Assembly (NCBI GenBank): GCA_018902385.1
Contig: JABSSW010000007.1
Span: 744,001-808,000, forward strand
Source: Physcia stellaris
Taxonomy: Eukaryota; Ascomycota; Lecanoromycetes; Caliciales; Physciaceae
DNA: 64,000 bases
Direction: 5' to 3'
A program made the position numbers and the translations under genes. The notes below the pieces were generated by a model. It was not told the DNA's origin. It made no database searches and was given only the letters and a program-made list of their open reading frames with translations. Position 1 is the first letter of the stretch. Each line of letters begins with the position of its first letter. This document shows, one piece after another, positions 48,668-60,036 of the stretch.

Positions 48668-50578
48668 CTACACTTCAAGGTCAGGATCGACCTCAGTACC
48701 CAGGTCATTGTCCTCCAGGAAATGCCTTCCAACCAACTTTTCTGGCAGATACTCCTGCTTCACCCTGCCATCCTGGTAATTGGGGTTGTATTTATACTCC
48801 TTGCCATACCCCATCTCCTTCATCAACCTGGTCGGCGCATTGCGGAGATGGATGGGAATGGGTAAATTTGCTACGCCTGGCTCCGACAAGGCCGCATATG
48901 CGTTGTTCAACCCTCGATAATCTCGGGTGGATTTTGGCGCCAGCGCTAGAGCAGTTGTGCAATGAGCGAGAGGTATTCGTGCTTCTGGCATTCCGATCAC
49001 CGAGACAGCAGTGTAAGTGGAGACTGCTAAAGGGAGAAGGCTTGTGGATGCGAGGCCGACGTCTTCGGATGAGATGATGATCAGGCGACGCTGGAGAAGT
49101 CATCAGCATCAGACGAAGCCAGCAAAACTAGACTGTGCAGGCTTACTCACAGCTATGTATAAAGGATCCTCTCCTGATTGGAGCATTCGAGCAAGGTAGT
49201 AGAGGGCAGCGTCAGGGTCTGAACCACGTACTGATTTGTGAAGCGCAGATATGGTGTCATCTACAACCTCTATCAGCCAGCACAACATACATTCGCTCTC
49301 TCGGCCCTGACAAGTGCCGATCTTTTGTCCGCCAAGATTACTCGTGCTTGGAACATCTCACTTCCACACGAGTGGATTTGTGCCTTGGAAGTCAAGCTAC
49401 CATCTTTCATTCGGAGATCGACACTCATTTTTGTCCAGGGCCAGGGCGAGTAGTCCTACGGTCGACTTACAGTGTTGATCACCTGCTCGGTCGTATACCA
49501 ATGTCTTCGTCAAGGAGGCCTTGATCGATTCCTTTGTCGCATCGGAGCGTGACGATAGGTTCATCGCCAACTCCAACAGATTCAGGGCAGTCCTTGCGTC
49601 GCCGTCCGCAAATGCTGCCAGATAGTCGATAAGCTCTTCATCAACCAATGATGATGGCGAATAGCTGGGCCCCTCTACTTCCAAGGCCCTCCTTAAGATT
49701 CGTCCAATGTCGCCGTCGGCCAGTTTCTGGAGTGTAAACGTCCGACATCTCGATAAAAGCGCATTCTGGACTTTGAAGCTTGGGTTCTCTGTTGTCGCTC
49801 CAATGAGTGTAACCTGACCACTCTCCACCGGGCCCAGAAACACATCCTGCTGACTCTTGCTGAAACGGTGGATCTCGTCACAAAATATTATGGTCTTTCT
49901 TCCCGTCAAACCGAGCTCACTCTTTGCTTCTGCGAACAGTTTCTTGCATTCCGCAACCCCTGACGAGGTGCTGTTTATCTCGACGAAGCGGCTCCCAACC
50001 ATATGGGCGACTACGCGCGCGATGGTAGTCTTGCCTGTTCCAGCACCTCCCCATAGGATCATAGATGGTACACGATCTGTCTCGATAAGTCCACGAAGGA
50101 CACCGTCGGGCCCCACCAGGTCTTGGCCACACACTTCGTCAAGGGTGGTTGGTCGCATGCGTTCCGCGAGTGGCGCAACGCGCTGAAGGGCCGATGGCTT
50201 GATCTTCTTGGTTGGAGGTTCTGTGGTGGGTGTAGAGATGCTGGTGGTATCCGGCACAGTACCGCTTTCTCGAGGCTGGTCCGGAAAAGGGCGTTTCTTG
50301 CCCAGGCTCGCAGGTGTGAGGTTGGTGTCAATTGAAGCAGGTTTAGTAGTGGCAGCATTTTCTGGGCTTGGTTTTGTCAATTGGCTAGTTGGCGTCGTAG
50401 GGATGACCGGCTTCTTAGCTGGCGTTCTGAAGAAGCTCGAGACCTGGGGAGGCATAGCATCTTGAGAATTTTGGCTATCGAGCGATGGCGCCTCGATGTG
50501 CGTTTCGCAGCCCGAATCAATATGTAAATTTATATGCGCCGACTGGACAGTATTTCCGCAAATTGGGCATTCGACCAT
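48668..50578 (-). CDS. MGS1: Mgs1/WRNIP1-type replication AAA+ ATPase, 546 aa
   Basis: A clamp-loader-like AAA+ ATPase acting at stalled replication forks. Exons 50578-49471, 49260-49151 and 49090-48668 are joined in phase; the first intron (210 nt) is long for this window, the second is 60 nt. A UBZ4 ubiquitin-binding finger opens the protein ([23 protein letters not shown] split as C4, C7, H19, C24). A serine/threonine-rich linker with a VSSFF stretch reminiscent of a degenerate PCNA-binding motif follows. Then come the ATPase with Walker [10 protein letters not shown] (177-185), Walker [11 protein letters not shown], sensor GATTENPSF, and the C-terminal MgsA block ([49 protein letters not shown]). 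An in-frame ATG at 50704 would add 42 basic, serine-rich residues; the shorter start is preferred because orthologues begin close to the finger. Confidence 0.95.
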
Positions 50579-50801
50579 CTTTGAGGCACATGAAAATAAT
50601 CTGAGTATCGATTCGAATTTCGAAGATTTCCAATTCGCGGTTGAACGCGTCGGGGATAGCAAGATTAGATTATCTAAACTCCGCCTACTCGGACTTCGCG
50701 TCATCCCGATATCGCTGCCCTAAAGTACTCGTATTCTAAGTACAGACTCCGGACAATCATCTCTCATATATTGCACGTCGATCTGGTCTCAACTATTTGG
50801 C

Positions 50802-52433
50802 ATGTGGCGTGTTCCTCCAAGACTACCTTTATCCATTGCTGCTTCAAGTATCCGACCTCAAGCCTCCTATCAGTGCCGCAGAGCTATGGCTACAGCGGCA
50901 AGCACTGAGCGTTTCAAGCCTGCTGCTAGAGTAGCAGGGCAGAAGCAGGATGTCTGGTACGTACTTAGATCTATCTAGAATCTTCTATCTGACATGCTAT
51001 TGTTCAGGTCAATAGTCAATGAGGCAGCAACCGCCTCTCCAGTACAGCCGATCGTAAACATGGGCCAGGGGTTTTTGTGAGTATGGGGGCCCATTATCTT
51101 GACACCCTCATGGCAAAATTAAGACCACATAGTGGCTACAACCCTCCTAAATACGTGACCGATGCCGCCAAAGAGGCTCTTGACAAAGTCGACTGCAACC
51201 AATATGCCCCCACAAAGGTGCGCTTTCTTTGGGATCACCTCCAGAAACGTTTCACTTACCAACGTGAAGGGTCGACCCCGGCTTAAAAAAGCTATAGCTG
51301 CTGCATACTCACCATTCTTTGGGAAGACCATCAATCCAGAAACAGAAGTCACAATCACCACCGGAGCAAATGAGGGGATGCTGAGCGCTTTCATGGGCTT
51401 CTTGGAGCAAGGCGACGAGGTCATAATTTTCGAACCCTTCTTTGATCAGTACGAGGATTGGTCGAACCTCCAATAAATTTAATATTGACCCTCAGCAGGT
51501 ACATCTCTAACATTACAATGACTGGTGCCAGTATTCGCTATGCTCCTCTACAGCCTCCAGCTCATGGTAACATACGGACATCCTCCGCCGCAGATTGGAC
51601 CATTGATATACCTGGACTGGAGAAGCTCATCAATCCTCGTACAAAAATGATTGTTCTGAATACACCTCACAATCCTGTCGGAAAGGTGTTCTCAAAGAGC
51701 GAACTTCAGGCCATTGGCGATCTGTGCGTCAAGAATAAGATCATCATCCTGTCCGACGAGGTTTACGACCGCCTGTACTACGTGCCTTTCACCCGCATGG
51801 CGACCATCTCTCCAGAGATTGCCACCCATACTTTAACAGTAGGCTCTGCCGGCAAGAATTTCTACGCTACCGGATGGCGCGTTGGCTGGTTGATTGGACC
51901 AGAAAACCTCATCAAACATGTTTCCGCCGCGCATACAAGGATATGCTTCAGTAGTGTAAGCCCACTACAGGAGGCAGCCGCCGTTGGCTTTGAGAAAGCG
52001 GATGAGATGGGCTTCTGGGAGCAGAGTAAGAATGAGATGCAAGGGAAGATGAGAAGATTCTGTGAAGTGTTCGATGAATTAGGTATACCTGTGAGTCCTC
52101 TACACCTTGTATTGAGAGACATTATGTTCATCAACATGGTTGTAGTATTCCGACCCAGAAGGTGGATACTTTGTCCTGGCCAACCTATCAAAGGTGAAGT
52201 TGCCCAAAGATTATAAGTTCCCACCACATGTTGCCGAGCGACCCAGGGACTTCAAGCTCTCATGGTTTTTGATCATGGAGCTTGGTGTGGCGGCCATCCC
52301 GCCAACCGAATTCTACACGGACGAAAATATGCATTTGGCAGAAGACTACCTGCGTTTTGCTGTGTGCAAGGATGACGACGTACTGGAAAAAGCAAAGGAT
52401 CGACTTAGAGGCTTACGAAAATTTATGACATGA
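50802..52433 (+). CDS. Kynurenine/class I aminotransferase (Bna3-type), 455 aa
   Basis: A PLP-dependent class I aminotransferase of the kynurenine aminotransferase / cysteine conjugate beta-lyase group, making kynurenic acid from kynurenine. Six exons fit in phase: 50802-50956, 51008-51076, 51133-51217, 51270-51448, 51499-52090, 52146-52433, introns of 50-56 nt. The first 45 residues are basic and serine-rich (RLPLSIAASSIRPQASYQCR), a likely mitochondrial presequence, with an internal ATG (MATAASTER) that could give a cytosolic form. Family blocks: NMGQGFFGYNPP, NQYAPTKGRPRLKKAIA, TTGANEGMLSAFMGF, NTPHNPVGKVFS, ILSDEVYDRLYY, and the PLP lysine in SAGKNFYATGWRVGW. All key residues are present. 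Confidence 0.94.
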
Positions 52434-52829
52434 TAATGTATCCACTCACAAGGGCTTCGTACGTCTGAGCAACGATCGAGCTGATCGAGGAACTCAAGGA
52501 ACCGTCGGATCTGCACGCCTTCTTTGTTTCTTACTTACCAATACTAGCGATGTGTTAACCCGTCACATAGACTACTGATTTTTATCACTTGGGTTATTAC
52601 AGTACTGGCCACTCGTCGAGCCCAGCTGTCACATAGATAAGGACGAATGTTAGATGACTGCTGCGTGAGGAAATCTTACGCTTTATATCAGCAATGGTAC
52701 GTGCACAATCGAACGAGCTTACTTTTTACACGATCAAAGTGTGCTAGTAAGCTGCAATGCTGATTTTTCGATTTATTTGTTTCCAATTATCTCACACTTT
52801 TCGTACGTATATACTATTGACCCAGAACT
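52434..52829. other. Convergent intergenic spacer
   Basis: About 400 bp between two gene ends; AT-rich towards 52,700-52,830. No gene seen. Confidence 0.5.
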
Positions 52830-53642
52830 CTATACCCCTCTAAGCGCCGGATCAACCGGAACATCTGCATCTGCGGCCCTCGAGACGCCTGAGAGATCCC
52901 GCCACAAGCTCGCAGAGTCTAGCATAGCTCCCATCATTGACGAACTCGAAGCTATCGTCGCAGGCGAGCACCTTTGAGACGCAACCATCTGAGCTACCGG
53001 TGCCCGTAGCTCAGCCGCCTTCTTCGCTGTCGGCGTGAGAGCTCTTGGCTGCCTGCGAGTAGCGGGAGCCATATAAGGTTTCTTAATCGCCCCCGCAGTC
53101 GAGATCCGCACAGGGACTGGTACAGCCTTCGGAGTCAGTTTCTGCCACGTTCGTTCCATTTCCGAAAGGACCTGATCTGGACTCTCCGACGCCGCAGCAT
53201 GCTGAGCGGCGCTTTTAGTGGGCTCTTGTGAGTCGGTGGGGGCTTCCTTCTGTGGAGCCGTGACGGCGGGCAGTGCTAGAACCGTGGGCGGTGTCGCTGA
53301 AGTCCATGGTCGTGACGTGATACTATTCCCCCCATCCGCAGGCTTCCCCGTCTCAGGCATTGGTGCTATCACGACGTTAGCTGCGGACGAGGAGTGAGTG
53401 GGAGTCGGCACCGCTGCCGGGTTGCGAACGCACCTTTGGACCTGCACTGCAGCGCTCATCTGTTGGGAAGGGGGATGCGGCCTCCCTGCTTGGCAATTCG
53501 GGCAAGGGGTTTTGACGGGTCGACTGAAGCTGGAGAAACCGTCGCAGTAGCGGCCTTTGGTGTGCTGGTAGCTGTGGCACAGCACTGTGCGGCCTTCGGC
53601 GAGTTGGCCGCAGCTCCAGAAGGCGGTTTGGATTTGACACAT
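52830..53642 (-). CDS. Hypothetical protein with cysteine-rich N-terminus, 270 aa
   Basis: Single exon from the ATG at 53642. The first 50 residues hold C and H spaced like a small zinc-binding module (FWSCGQLAEG, VLCHSYQHTKGRYCDGF, TPCPNCQ), a pattern common at the start of many uncharacterised Pezizomycotina proteins. The rest is low-complexity, rich in alanine, proline, serine and threonine, with a basic patch (ATRRQPRALTPTAKKAAEL). No signal peptide is visible. The zinc-binding reading is an inference from spacing. Function unknown. Confidence 0.65.
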   Translation of the reverse strand: MCQIQTAFWSCGQLAEGRTVLCHSYQHTKGRYCDGFSSFSRPVKTPCPNCQAGRPHPPSQQMSAAVQVQRCVRNPAAVPTPTHSSSAANVVIAPMPETGKPADGGNSITSRPWTSATPPTVLALPAVTAPQKEAPTDSQEPTKSAAQHAAASESPDQVLSEMERTWQKLTPKAVPVPVRISTAGAIKKPYMAPATRRQPRALTPTAKKAAELRAPVAQMVASQRCSPATIASSSSMMGAMLDSASLWRDLSGVSRAADADVPVDPALRGV

Positions 53643-54207
53643 GCTAGCTGTTTGCGAGCACCTGGTCGGTAAGGATAGAGGTGGTAGTCGACTTTACGCC
53701 TTGCGAGAGGGAGAGGCGAAGATAACTCGACTCAAGTGTTTGCCTGAGTGTTTGATTCGCACGAGCGGAGGTATGATAATCGCTTTGTGGGAGTGTAATG
53801 AGAATGTAAGTGGCGGAACAATGCTGCTCGTGGAACAATTCTATGTGTGAAACGGACAGCGACTTAGATATGGAAATTTTGAGAACAAAGATCCAGAGGC
53901 GTTTTTTGTTGATGACAATGAGTTGTCGAATGGCAGATGAGGAGGGAGTATAATGTCTTTGTACTCGCTACAACTCTGGCAATGGCGAGGTTTGAGAACA
54001 AAGGGGCTGGATGATATGGAACAGCATGGGACAGCATGCGCTGACTACTTATACGAGACGTCGACGTTTCTCTCTCTCTCTCTCTCTTACATCTCTGCAT
54101 CCACCAACTGCAGCCTCCAGTACTCACAAAAGACTACATTTACTCTCATACCCTACAAGCTCGAACACAGACGCAGAACACACCAAATCTACCACTAAAC
54201 AGTCCAA
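53643..54207. promoter_or_regulatory. Divergent promoter with a TC microsatellite
   Basis: This region separates the cysteine-rich protein (minus) from the small nuclear-looking protein (plus). A (TC)n run lies at about 54067-54088, about 120 bp before the ATG at 54208; pyrimidine tracts at this distance are common near fungal transcription starts. Confidence 0.5.
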
Positions 54208-54807
54208 ATGGAAAATTCCAACCAGGACCAAATCACAATGCGCTCAGAGAAGCAAGTTGACTTCTCCATCCTTGAATCCGACCCGGACACAGACTCCGAG
54301 ATGTCAGGCAGCGACTTCGAAGAAACATCTGGCCGCTCGCGAGGACGTCACAGCAAATTCGTTCCGAAGCAACTGACAGAGGAGCATACCATCACCACGA
54401 TTGAGACACAGCCAGCACGTGCCATCCGGATGCCCAAATCCCGGATAGCAAAGGCCACCCAGTCTCGACTTGCAGCTACCGACGCTTCCGTGGTTTCCTC
54501 AGGAGCTCAGATCGGAAACCCAGCCCCCCGTCCCCGCGCTCGCGCGTCGAATCCGAAGCCAGAGCGTGCCTCGAAGCGCAAGCGAGGATTGGAGCCAAGT
54601 AATTCAGGACTGCCGATGGATACTGCATCGACCCCGAAGCGGGCACGGAAGTATACCATGCCGTGCAAAGCGCCCAATACAGCTGAGGTGGAGATGGACG
54701 CAGGTGTGGATACGGTTGTGAAGAAGGAGAAGGCTCCTGTGGCTATTATGAGCGGTCCTGCCATTCAGCAAGAGGATGTTCCCGCCTCCTTCACCAAACC
54801 CAAATAG
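54208..54807 (+). CDS. Hypothetical basic, disordered protein, 199 aa
   Basis: Single exon from the ATG at 54208. The whole protein is polar and predicted disordered: an acidic start (ESDPDTDSEMSGSDFEE), RS/RG-containing stretch, and several basic clusters that look like nuclear localisation signals (ASKRKRG, TPKRARK). No known domain. It could bind chromatin or nucleic acid, but nothing specific shows this. Confidence 0.55.
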   Translation: MENSNQDQITMRSEKQVDFSILESDPDTDSEMSGSDFEETSGRSRGRHSKFVPKQLTEEHTITTIETQPARAIRMPKSRIAKATQSRLAATDASVVSSGAQIGNPAPRPRARASNPKPERASKRKRGLEPSNSGLPMDTASTPKRARKYTMPCKAPNTAEVEMDAGVDTVVKKEKAPVAIMSGPAIQQEDVPASFTKPK

Positions 54808-55924
54808 GGATACGAGGTACAGCTATCTAGCAGAATTATGCTGCTTGGGTAGGGCGTCGCATGGAGGTTGTAATTGATAGGTCTAATGATATCGGTGAGC
54901 ATGTACTTTCAATAATACGTAGTCAGAGCCTTTTGACCGTGATCAGACTATTTTAACGTGACGGCTTTTTTCCTACTTAGTCGCTCTAGGACAGATAATC
55001 ACGGTGACCTTTCACAGGGAATTGATAAGATTAATTGGTGTATCATACCTTCGGGAAGTGAGCTTCACCAATATCATCCCAGTTGATCGGGGATTTAATC
55101 CTTGATTTATCAGGGAGACTAGTCACCCGCTGTGGAAGTCGAAGATCACTGCACGAAGTACTTCTTTCACACAAAGAAACCGGCTCGACTTTCGTACGCC
55201 ACAACGATCTTTCAATGAGGTGCGTGTGAAGTTTTCAAGGAGGTCAATCCAAGGTCCGTGCGAACTTCATGCCCGTGCATCCCGATGTCTGTGCGAAGCC
55301 CGTGCGTTTCAAATCAGCTAATCCAATGATAATGAGTTGACGGCACGGCGACGCAGAATTGCATCTTCGAGCGTGAAATGCGTAGGTATGCACCCTGATG
55401 GAAAAGACGACTCGGGAGAGATAACTTTGTCGAGTAAAAATGTCCCTCTCGTTGATAGGTTTTAGATATGGCTAAGGCGGGCTCTACCATCATAGGGTTT
55501 TCAACCGCTCTTGTCGCGCTGTGGGGGTGGCTTCGGGGCTCTGTCCGCCTGTTATTTCACCTGCATAAGTGCCAATTCGTAGGCACACTGTTACTCATTG
55601 GCGGCGTTCGACGGCTCCTAGGCGCTTATAAAGCAGCTGTCACTCGTGATAGCGTGGGAAGGCGGCGGGGTGCTTCTAACCCAATGCGAGACCCCGGTGC
55701 ATGCTTTTCTAGTGCATTGTTTGTTTTTTTGATGTCCCAGACTTCTACTTATTTGACTTACTTTTCACGATGAAACTTGAGTGTTTCGAATAGTAGACGA
55801 CTGACATGCTTTCAAGCTTGCTGTTCTCGTCCTTGATCATGAGCTAAAGATCAAGACATACATTGCTCTCGTCCACTCCGCGGCCACAGTCTGCTTTCCA
55901 CCATATCTCCCCTGACTTGACGAC
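54808..55924. other. Intergenic interval
   Basis: A 101-codon frame at 55468-55773 has two hydrophobic stretches (IIGFSTALVALWGWL, ALFVFLM) but no family or splice support. GTGCG/CGTGC words recur at 55,200-55,310 without forming a clean repeat. Confidence 0.35.
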
Positions 55925-58900
55925 ATGCTGCCGGAGTTCCTAGCTAGCTCTTACAGGAGGTATAAGGAGGACACTGTACTCTTCACAACATGGCTTGCCA
56001 AGGCGGCTGCTGCCTCCGGATACAAGCCAAAGACGACTAAGCGTCGGGATCCTGTGGAAATTGGACCTCCTAAATCGGTGGCAGCGGTTAATGGTTCAGA
56101 GATCACGGAGGAGTTGGCTTCTGCACACAATGCACCAGGTTGTTTGAAGGGCGATGGTTTGAAAGCCGCTCAAAATGCCGCCGACGGTATAAACAAGGCG
56201 ACCAAAGAGCATAACGAAGCGCCCACGCTGACTACTGTCATATACACCATCACGACCGAAGAGCTACTGCGTCAAGCAGTCGCTGTCTCAAAAGTCCGCG
56301 TAGAATCACGGGTTGAGATGCCAGCAAGTCTCCGTAGCGTTGTTCAGCGGGCTATTCGAGCCCGTCAAAGATGCTCTCAATGGTTCCAGAGCGCTGGCGT
56401 CCAGAATCAACACGCTGACAAACAACACTTGCACTTCATCGGAGTCTTGGAACAGTCGCTCAAGATATTAGAGCCTTGCAAGGAAATTGATGGTGTCGTC
56501 CTGGATCACCAGAAGCAGGATGAGACCTCACTGGAAAGGACCGCCAGCACAGGAAATCGCTTTACTGCGCTTCAAGTGGAAGAAAGCCCTGACGTTGATC
56601 CTTTCGAATTGACTGAAGTAGTCGGTGCCATCACTGTGCCCGATGAGACGAAGACCTTGGAAGAAAAGCCCGAGGTCGCCGTGTATGAACTCGAAGAGAA
56701 TGATGAATTTGACGAAGACATGGCCTTCATTATCTTCTGTTCGTGTCTTTCTACTTCTTCTATGACCGAGCTGATGTATGCAGGTTTCTTCGAGGACCTT
56801 CATCGCACACAAGCATTCATTGGTGAGCTCTGGGGTAAGTACAAAGCTAGGAAATGCGACCTTCACACCGCAGCTGTAGCGACGAATGCCGCCTTTGGTC
56901 TAATCCGACAAGCTGAGGAAGATATACTCGCCAGGGCCCCAAGAGTCTTCAATAGAAAGCGATCTTGGGACTCGATTGCTACCATAATATTCTCCGCGGA
57001 CGCTTTTGAGCAAGGTATTTGCCCTGAGGCTCGTCTCAATAGTAAAGACTCCCTCCGAATTACGCCTTTCGACGATTTCATCTACTTATCAACAGCAAGG
57101 ATTTTGATGAAGTTTGCCTATCTGGCGGACCTTCCGGCCGACCGTGGCCTCCAATATCCTTTTCCATGCCCTCCATTGAGGTCTAGCTATATCTTACGAC
57201 CTGATTTGCTTGGCACACCGGAGATGGACAAAAGGGAACAGGAAGACCTGTTTCTCTCAAGATTTGTCATGGATAGGTATCTATGGAATTTCTACAAAGG
57301 GTAAGTTCTTCTGGAGCAATGTACGCTCCTTTCGGGACTTTCGGATAGCTACAGTATCGTCTCGTGGGTGATCTGCCGCAAAGAAAATAATTGCTCCTCG
57401 ATGGTAAGCTGACACTGGAAATGCTGACTTCATAATAAATAACAGAATTGAGCACAAAAACAGTACCCCACCACCTCTAGAAGACGAGTTGAGTCAAAGC
57501 CTAGATAGGTTGATCAAGGAAGGTGTTCTTAGTGTTGCCTTGGTTTTTGAAGCTCGAATTTTACTTGATATTCAAGACATCATGGGCAACGAGATAAACA
57601 GAGGGTACCAAGACCTCCTGCAAACTACCAGTAGAATTGACAAGATCATGAAATTAAAGGTAGTCGATGGTGCTTGGGATGTCGGCGCTACTGGCGAGCG
57701 GTGGGTAAGTGATTATTCGATTTCTTTCCCTTCTGTATCGTGCGAGCTTCCTCGGCTCGTGAGGACGAATCTAAGGGGTGATGCTTACTTCAAGGTGTGT
57801 TCAGCATGAGAAAGATGTCGACATTGTCCTGCGGATCAAGTTGACCTCAATGAATTGGATCTTAGAAAGTCCAACGAATGCATTTCCGAAGTTGAAAAAA
57901 ACGATGTTATCTAACCATGACTCGGAAGCAGAGCTTCAGCGAGTCCCTACACTGGGTGTTGGGCCACACGTGGGATCTCATTCCCACATTTCTCAAGGTC
58001 CCAAGCGAGAATTGCAAAACCCTAAGATGAGACCTCCCAGGGACCACAAATTTAGTACCGTGTCAATGCGTGTGCACCAGGTTTCCGATGGCATTGATCT
58101 CCTTGATCCAAAGTTTCAACGTTTCCTGAGGGGGAAATCGCTAGAGTTCAGTGATCTACCAGCCGATGGGCCCATTGATCAAGAATTTGAAGAGAATGCG
58201 CGTGAGCTGAACATCGAGAGCATCCAACCATCGACAGATCCCAATTTCCTCCGTTTGACAAATCCGATCTATTGCGGACTAGTTTCATTCAGTATTTCTA
58301 CGAATTTCGAAGCAGCTGGCATTGCACTTTGTAACAGGCATCAAAGCATATGGCCAACCGCGCATTTGTACAATGCCGTACAACGAAATTCCAACATCTC
58401 AAAGGCTTGGCCAGAAATGGAAGAGCTAATTGAATTACATATGGGCGCTTTGTTTGGGGGCCAACTTCCGCTGTCAGCCTATGAGACTTTTGTTCGTTGC
58501 GCACTCGCTCTCGGTTTACCGATGAGCTACTTCTCTCGGAATCGAAGAAATCTCACCAACAATGACAGAATGCGATGCAGTCAAGAAACCAATGGACTCA
58601 AGCTGGAAGTCACCAAGATCTCAAGTATCTTCCGCCACTACTTCGAGAGAAAAACATCTCTGGAGACTTGTCTCGTAAAATTGGGTGAGGTTCTCAGAAA
58701 ACCCGGCGCGAGAGCCACGAGGAATGGAAAAGATGCGTGGAGTCGGCCTCTGACGATTTTACAGTTTCTGAGCATGCTGGAAGCTAAGCTACCCGAAATT
58801 TCTCAGCGCCTGCAATTCGATTACATCACTTTGACCAAGCAATCTATAAATCTATTGAAGAAGATTCGCTTACAGATCGGGCAAGAATTGCATGTTAATC

Positions 58901-59571
58901 ATCCAGTGATGCCCAGTGGGGACAGTGTCGATCAAACATTAGCTTGGGTAGTCATGCTCATTTTAGAGGAAAACAATGAAATAGTATCAGCCGTTGGAAA
59001 TAGCTCGCGCGGCGCACCAGCTCCCACGGTTGGGCCACAACTTGCGGTTGCAGGCCAGGAAATGCAAAAGTTTCTCAATACTTACAGGCCACAGGACCTC
59101 ATCTCTAATTTTAATGCTCTCCCTCGACCTACTCACACTCCCTCCGGAATCTGTCCTAATCACTGGAATATCTCCATCCGACACGTCCCCCTCACTCCTC
59201 CCCGTGATCTCGTCTACTTTGTGCAGCCGAACAGCTATTACGTACACACCGAGGGACCAATCCAGAATGCTGAAGGACAACCTTCAGGGCATGAATTGAA
59301 TCCAACGAGCCTCTTGACCCTGCAGACTACTGCTCGACTCATCATGAAAGCTTTCACTGAAGGTATGGGCGCAAATATGACCTCGGCGCCTTGGTCTTGG
59401 GCTACCAATGACTCTGATTTTGCGCGCCGTATCATCCAAGTCATGACAGACATGGGTGTTCGAAAAGACCTAATGGATATGCAAGTGGCAGGGGCGGATG
59501 AGCTACGGATTTGCGATGAATCGTGGAACAACATGCGTCAGAGGCTGACTGGGCTCACCAATGGGTCATAG
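55925..59571 (+). CDS. DUF6604-type large protein, 1133 aa
   Basis: Three exons in phase: 55925-57300, 57446-57704 and 57805-59571, with introns of 145 and 100 nt, longer than usual here. The N-terminus MLPEFLASSYRRYKEDTVLFTTWLAKAAAASGY and the later block ELLRQAVAVSKVRVESRVEMPASLRSVVQRAIRARQRCSQWF match, from memory, the fungus-specific DUF6604 domain (about residues 1-180). An acidic stretch (EENDEFDEDMAF) follows near 260; the remaining 850 residues are a long helical region without recognised motifs. No signal or membrane segments. DUF6604 proteins are widespread and uncharacterised in Pezizomycotina. Confidence 0.78.
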
Positions 59572-60036
59572 AATTAATAGCATATATTAGTCAAAAGAGA
59601 AATAATGATTGTCGAGGCCTGTGATGCTGACCCCTCGCAAGAATCCATTAATTGATGTTGTGGCTGTGTTTCATAGCGATCGGATTTAATAGTCATGTAA
59701 CGAGGTGACATTAGTGAGTATGACGAGGTAAGTGTTGAGTGTTGCTTTGTGTGAAGGTTTCTCTGACATGAGCTTACTAATGTGATGAGTAATTTACCGA
59801 TAGATGCCTTACAGAGTGTATCACGTAGTCATTGTCTTGACAATTCAAACGGATTCACTCCTATCTGGCTTCTGCCTTCTATATCTACGATCCTTCTACG
59901 ATATTTCTCTTCCCTATCATCAACTCACTTTCAAGTCCCCAGCCGCATCCGCAAATTATCCGTACTTAAACCCCCAGGCGGAGCTTAAGAACAACAATAA
60001 CAACAACGACAACACTTCAATATCCAATTTCCAATC
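59572..60036. other. Intergenic interval and 5' leader of the BTB gene
   Basis: This holds the 3' end of the DUF6604-type gene and the upstream region of the BTB gene, with an AAC-rich leader (about 59988-60022, ACAACAATAACAACAACGAC) just before the ATG. Confidence 0.5.

Noticed and set aside
55468-55773. Possible small membrane protein
   Set aside because: Two hydrophobic runs but no homologue recognised, no conserved start context; kept only as a remark in the intergenic entry.
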